Origin: Spirochaetaceae bacterium
GTDB lineage: Bacteria > Spirochaetota > Spirochaetia > DSM-2461
DNA length: 8,310 nucleotides
NCBI GenBank assembly: GCA_016342385.1
Contig: JAEINM010000160.1
Span: 1-8,310 of the forward strand
Direction of reading: 5' to 3'
The notes beneath the pieces were generated by a model that saw only the letters and a list, made by a program, of their open reading frames with translations, was not told where the DNA came from and searched no databases. The translations under genes were made by a program, and so were the position numbers. Position 1 is the stretch's first letter. Every line of letters starts with the position of its first letter. This document shows, in pieces, positions 5,327 through 8,310 of the stretch.

Positions 5327-6415
5327 ATGAAAAAAACAAACATTTTTATAATGTTCGTGCTTATGACAGCTCTGGTATTTATCGGTTGTGATAATGGAAC
5401 TACTTCTAATGCAAGAAACACAGATGCATTAGACGCGGCAATTACTACAGCGACAGCATTAAATGCAGCTACATCAGTGGGTACTGAAGTGGGAGATGTT
5501 CCTCTGGCAGCAAAAACTGCTTACACCGCTGCCATTGCCGCCGCTCAGGCCGTATCGGAAGATTTGAATATGACCCAGGCAGACATTGACGCTGCAGTAG
5601 AAACACTGGCTGCTGCAACTGTTGCCTTTAATGCTGCTATAATTCAGCCGGATCCACAGGGTGACCTTGCGGACTACATTGCTGTAATACAGGCAGAGCA
5701 TGATGCCGCATCAGAAGGAACTGCCAACGGTGAAGCTGCTGCCGGTTCAAAAGCAACTTTAGCTACAGCGATCGCTGCCGCACAGACCGTTCATGATGAT
5801 GCCGCCAGTGTAGCTGCTGACTATGAAACTGCTGCAGATACTCTTGGAGCCGCATTTATGGCTTTTGACCTGGGTATTGTTTCTTATGGAATCCACAGTG
5901 AAGCTGCTGCTACCTCTATAGATGTTGATGCTGTTGCAAATGCTGGTTCTGCCGCTTACGGACACTGGAGTGATGATGGTAGCTGGACCGGTGTTATGCC
6001 TGTTGTTTCTGATGTAGCCGCTACAGCAAATGTTGCTGAGGGTGCAGAGTCATGGTCTATTACATATGACGGAACAGGAATCGGTGGTGGTGCTTTCGCT
6101 TACTTTAGTGACACTTTAGATGAAGCAGCCAAGACAGCAACTGATCTTAGCGCTTATACTGAACTGGTATTTTATGTTCAGGCAGGTACTTATTTCTTCA
6201 TCAAGATTGAAGATGCTAATGCAAATAATGAATTTTCCAGCGCTGACTATACTCCTGTAGCTGCCGGTGACTGGGACATTTACACTATTCCTCTGGCAGA
6301 CTTTGCTGCTGTTGATTTCACAGCTGTAACAGTTCCTGTCGGTTTCTGGAACCCCGATGGTTGGGAAGCATATTACACAGGTGTTCTTACTTTTGACAAT
6401 ATTGTTTATAGATAA
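5327..6415 (+). CDS. Surface lipoprotein: two FIVAR-like helical repeats plus carbohydrate-binding-like domain
   Basis: A protein of 362 residues. Residues 1-20 are a lipoprotein signal peptide ending in lipobox VFIGC, with Cys21 the predicted lipid anchor. Residues about 33-106 and 113-182 are two related Ala-rich helical repeats. Each has a long helix with AAIAAAQAV or TAIAAAQTV and then a helix of the form D-A-A-x-x-L-A-A-A-x-x-A-F. This resembles FIVAR-type modules of cell-surface proteins. Residues about 230-362 look like a beta-sandwich of the CBM/galactose-binding type: SAYTELVFYVQ, FFIKIEDA, WDIYTIPLADF and the final VLTFDNIVYR. The role is probably glycan binding or adhesion at the cell surface; no catalytic motif is visible. 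A strong promoter, good RBS, tandem TAATAA stop and strong terminator suggest high expression. It is monocistronic and convergent with the ROK gene, whose predicted operator it shares. Confidence 0.82.
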   Translation: MKKTNIFIMFVLMTALVFIGCDNGTTSNARNTDALDAAITTATALNAATSVGTEVGDVPLAAKTAYTAAIAAAQAVSEDLNMTQADIDAAVETLAAATVAFNAAIIQPDPQGDLADYIAVIQAEHDAASEGTANGEAAAGSKATLATAIAAAQTVHDDAASVAADYETAADTLGAAFMAFDLGIVSYGIHSEAAATSIDVDAVANAGSAAYGHWSDDGSWTGVMPVVSDVAATANVAEGAESWSITYDGTGIGGGAFAYFSDTLDEAAKTATDLSAYTELVFYVQAGTYFFIKIEDANANNEFSSADYTPVAAGDWDIYTIPLADFAAVDFTAVTVPVGFWNPDGWEAYYTGVLTFDNIVYR

Positions 6416-6439
6416 TAAGTCGTTTTTAGTATGAATATG

Positions 6440-6470
6440 AGGCTGTCCCGCAAGGGACGGCCTTTTTCTT
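6440..6470 (+). terminator. Intrinsic terminator of the lipoprotein gene
   Basis: GGCTGTCCC (6441-6449) pairs with GGGACGGCC (6454-6462) through nine pairs, including one G-U, around a GCAA tetraloop of the stable GNRA class. It is followed by TTTTTCTTT. It starts 22 nt after the second stop codon. This is a textbook rho-independent terminator for the gene ending at 6415. Confidence 0.93.
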
Positions 6471-6501
6471 TGGCAGCAGAGCCGGTAAACCCTATCTCCA
6501 G

Positions 6502-6602
6502 AAAAAAGCCTCCCGATAACACCTCATTTCCCATCTGAGAGTTCTCTCGGTTCTGCATCTTTTAAGAGTCATTTGAATAATGAAATCATAAGGAGTATCG
6601 GG
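6502..6602 (-). terminator. Possible long-loop terminator for the ROK transcript
   Basis: On the minus strand CCCGATA (6602-6596) can pair with TATCGGG (6518-6512), and AGGC then TTTTTT (6507-6502) follow. CCCCGATAA (6640-6632) could pair with TTATCGGG (6519-6512) instead. The loop is long (over 70 nt), so efficiency as an intrinsic terminator is doubtful. The T-run and its placement downstream of the ROK gene are the only support. Confidence 0.2.
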
Positions 6603-6672
6603 CTCCTGTTTTCATGTCCACTGGAAGCTTTTTATCGGGGTTTTAAGGCATCAATTCCCTATTGTTGAGTTG

Positions 6673-6738
6673 TGGTATTAAAGCAGCTTATCCTGCCATT
6701 CACAGCTCTTCTCGGAGTGATGCTGAACCGCAATACCA
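6673..6738. repeat. Inverted repeat TGGTATT/AATACCA
   Basis: TGGTATT (6673-6679) and AATACCA (6732-6738) are perfect 7-bp complements enclosing 52 nt that can themselves form small stems. It may be the base of a structured RNA element or a chance pair. Nothing else in the sequence decides. Confidence 0.25.
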
Positions 6739-6872
6739 GTTTCTATGTTTAATAAAACAATCCGCCTAAAAGGTGACTCGATCAATTCGTTCGTTTGTCT
6801 GAAAACCGGAGGCCTTAATTTATAGGAAAATAGGGGGATTCTGCAGTTATATTTCTATTCTGAAATAATCGC

Positions 6873-6901
6873 TGTGCAGTTGAAAATGGAAAATTTGCAC
6901 A
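6873..6901. repeat. Inverted repeat TGTGCA/TGCACA near ROK 3' end
   Basis: TGTGCA (6873-6878) and TGCACA (6896-6901) form a perfect 6-bp repeat with a 17-nt AT-rich loop, about 40 nt beyond the ROK stop codon. No T-run follows on the minus strand. It may be a weak 3' structure of the ROK mRNA. Confidence 0.25.
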
Positions 6902-6941
6902 TTGATGATTCGTAATGATTTTTTTCACGATGATAAAAGTT

Positions 6942-8150
6942 TTAGATCGGATTAAACGTAAATTTTGAATCCTCATTTTCTGCCGGTTGGACCTCTTTTA
7001 TTGTTTCCAGAAGTTCAATCCCTCTTTTTATCCCTTTCTCGGGGCGATTATTCATTTCAGGAATACTGAAAAGATTTTCCAGGAACATACAGGCCGCACC
7101 ATAGGCTACTGCCTGATTGCCCTGATTGGAGCTTGAAATTGAGAAAGTCATCTGCTCGGGATAAGACCAGTTCTGCTGAATTTCATGGGTTAGCATCTTT
7201 TCAATCATATCTTTGTAGCATTCGATTTCCCCGCCTATAACAATATGGTTCAGGTTAAAGAAATTTATAACCAGGGAGATGTTTCTGGTCAATTCCCGGA
7301 GAAGGGCAGCAAATTCCTCAGGTTTATTCTGTATATTTTCAATCTGATCATCGGGAAGTGAAAACTGACTGATACTGGGAGCCTTGCTGAATATGCTTTT
7401 AAACTCTCCAGCTGAATGTTCAAGACCGCTATAAACTTTTCCATTTATGACTATTCCGAATCCGATGCCAATTCCCGAGTAATAGGCATGATGGGTTTCT
7501 ACTTCACGAAATTGACCCAGCATATAAAGCATATTTTCAGGGCGCTGTGTTTTTTGGGAAGTCAGCTCACCCCAGCAGCAGCAGTTTGCATCATTTTCAA
7601 TGAAAACGGGGAGTGAGAATCTTTCTTCGGCCATATGACAGAATGGATAAGCGTCCACGATATTCAGGGGATTTGATTTTTGAATGATTCCTTCTTCGCT
7701 GTTTACAATGCCACATAACCCTACAACAATACCGAGTAGGCCAAGATTTTCTGTATGGGGCATGATATTTGTAAGAATCTCAGAAAAAACATCGATTAGT
7801 TCTTTTTCCCCGAAATCAATTTTATCTCTATACCTGGAGATAATTTCACCTTGCAAATTAATAATGACAACATTAAAGATATCGGTCTGAATTTCGATTC
7901 CCAGTATGCATCCATAGCTGATGTTTATGCTTAAGGGGACTGGTTTTCTTCCTCCCCTGGGGCTGGCACTTCCCTCTTCCATAGTTTGTACTATTCCCAG
8001 TTCAAGTAAACTGGAGACAATTTTAGTTACTGTTGATTTATCCATATGCAGCATCTCAGCAATACGAATCCTGCTTATCCCTTTGTTCAGCCAGATGGAG
8101 CGTAAAACCTGAGATACATTTATTCTATTAAGTTTGCTTTGTGTTGCCAT
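6942..8150 (-). CDS. ROK-family transcriptional regulator (NagC/XylR type)
   Basis: A protein of 402 residues. The N-terminal winged helix-turn-helix (about 8-70) reads LNRINVSQVLRSIW...SRIRIAEMLHMDKSTVTKIVSSLLELGIV, then the wing PRGGRKP. The ROK sugar-binding/actin-fold part follows: GCILGIEIQTD (80-90), GIVVGLCGIVN (140-150), IENDANCCCWGEL (184-196), YSGIGIGFGIVING (224-237), SAGEF (246-250) and NHIVIGGEIE (301-310). Such proteins are repressors relieved by a sugar or sugar phosphate. The zinc-binding CxCGxxGCxE segment and its preceding GH, normal in this superfamily after the AGE motif, are absent: after GEF comes KSIFSKAPSISQF with no cysteines. I start at 8150 because residues before it are only a reading of a perfect inverted repeat and the family begins here; the Shine-Dalgarno (GGGAAG, 11 nt upstream) is weak. 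The predicted targets are its own leader and the convergent lipoprotein gene. Confidence 0.9.
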   Translation of the reverse strand: MATQSKLNRINVSQVLRSIWLNKGISRIRIAEMLHMDKSTVTKIVSSLLELGIVQTMEEGSASPRGGRKPVPLSINISYGCILGIEIQTDIFNVVIINLQGEIISRYRDKIDFGEKELIDVFSEILTNIMPHTENLGLLGIVVGLCGIVNSEEGIIQKSNPLNIVDAYPFCHMAEERFSLPVFIENDANCCCWGELTSQKTQRPENMLYMLGQFREVETHHAYYSGIGIGFGIVINGKVYSGLEHSAGEFKSIFSKAPSISQFSLPDDQIENIQNKPEEFAALLRELTRNISLVINFFNLNHIVIGGEIECYKDMIEKMLTHEIQQNWSYPEQMTFSISSSNQGNQAVAYGAACMFLENLFSIPEMNNRPEKGIKRGIELLETIKEVQPAENEDSKFTFNPI

Positions 8151-8177
8151 GTTTATCTTAACTTCCCGAAATTGATT

Positions 8178-8220
8178 AATGTTACTATTGTTGGTAGTAG
8201 AAACCAACAATAGTAACATT
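8178..8220. promoter_or_regulatory. Perfect 18-bp inverted repeat in ROK leader (predicted autoregulatory operator)
   Basis: AATGTTACTATTGTTGGT (8178-8195) is exactly complementary to 8203-8220, with a 7-nt centre AGTAGAA. The inner part, GTTGGT-N7-ACCAAC (8190-8208), recurs at the lipoprotein promoter (5234-5252). A smaller overlapping dyad, TACTA/TAGTA (8183-8187/8195-8199), would compete with the long one. In RNA it would be a very stable hairpin ending about 28 nt before the ATG. As DNA it is a likely binding site for the ROK protein itself. The symmetry is observed; the role is inferred. Confidence 0.7.
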
Positions 8221-8310
8221 GACATATATAATTCCGGAAGTCAACAAATATCTTGTATTTGGAAAATAGAAATGAGGATTCTCCTATTCCATTGATTAAA
8301 TCCTCTTCAG
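8221..8310. other. Region upstream of the ROK gene, running to the window edge
   Basis: A minus-strand TTGACT (8244-8239) resembles a -35 box, but no convincing -10 lies 16-19 nt downstream, so the ROK promoter is unresolved. A TTCCGGAA palindrome is at 8232-8239. GAGGATT (8274-8280) and AATCCTC (8299-8305) form a perfect 7-bp inverted repeat with 18 nt between. It may belong to the control region of the next gene outside the window. Confidence 0.35.

Larger units (their letters stand above)
6471..6941. other. Noncoding convergent intergenic region with scattered inverted repeats
   Basis: This 471-bp stretch lies between the terminator of the lipoprotein gene and the stop codon of the ROK gene. 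I find no frame with a credible start, ribosome binding site and length on either strand. It contains three separated inverted repeats, annotated below. One of them, read on the minus strand, is followed by six T residues (6507-6502) and could end the ROK transcript. No similarity to a known RNA is evident to me. Confidence 0.5.

Noticed and set aside
5474..5965. Minus-strand Cys/Ser-rich open frames opposite the FIVAR-like lipoprotein gene
   Set aside because: They are complements of GCA/GCT-rich alanine codons in a well-supported gene.
667..6697. Repeated 10-mer TTATCCTGCC at 667-676 and 6688-6697
   Set aside because: Tens of 10-base repeats are expected by chance in 8.3 kb, and the flanks do not extend the match.
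8151..8225. N-terminal extension of the ROK regulator by 25 residues
   Set aside because: The residues come from translating the perfect inverted repeat, no ribosome binding site precedes 8225, and ROK regulators begin just before the LNRINVSQVL segment.

Overview
The window looks like the chromosome of a moderately AT-rich, free-living Gram-negative-type bacterium. A spirochaete of the Spirochaeta/Oceanispirochaeta kind is my best guess. This is inference: it rests on two surface lipoproteins with relaxed lipoboxes and on a ROK-family sugar regulator of a style I associate with that group. There is no rRNA, tRNA or other taxonomic marker to confirm it. I saw no CRISPR array, insertion sequence or RNA gene.

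Layout. Positions 1-345 (minus) hold the N-terminal part of a lipoprotein with a divergent InlB B-repeat-like domain; it runs off the left edge. Positions 346-698 are a divergent intergenic region with a good minus-strand promoter (474-503), a perfect operator-like palindrome (384-397) and a hairpin abutting the ribosome binding site. Positions 699-4882 (plus) are a tight four-gene operon: a membrane-anchored SGNH hydrolase with TPR-like segments, a 52-residue DUF5989/SxtK-type membrane protein, a NodU/TobZ/SxtI-type O-carbamoyltransferase, and an SxtJ-family membrane protein. The last three match in kind the sxtI-sxtJ-sxtK trio of cyanobacterial saxitoxin clusters. No toxin-backbone genes are visible here, so a role in carbamoylating a lipid or surface glycan is more likely.

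Positions 4883-5326 are an intergenic region rich in inverted repeats, ending in a strong promoter (TTGACA-N17-TAATAT) and a structured leader. Positions 5327-6415 (plus) encode a lipoprotein with two Ala-rich helical FIVAR-like repeats and a C-terminal beta-sandwich domain resembling carbohydrate-binding modules. A GNRA-capped intrinsic terminator closes it at 6440-6470. Positions 6471-6941 are noncoding with several inverted repeats. Positions 6942-8150 (minus) encode a ROK-family regulator convergent to the lipoprotein gene.

The most interesting signal is regulatory. The ROK leader contains a perfect 18-bp inverted repeat whose core is GTTGGT-N7-ACCAAC. The same core with the same 7-nt spacer lies immediately downstream of the -10 box of the 5327-6415 lipoprotein gene. 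This suggests the ROK protein represses both itself and the neighbouring lipoprotein gene, forming a small self-contained sugar-responsive module. Two start sites also needed correction. The carbamoyltransferase starts at 2682, because the longer open frame is a shadow of the small DUF5989 gene. The ROK regulator starts at 8150, because the longer frame is only translation of the inverted repeat.
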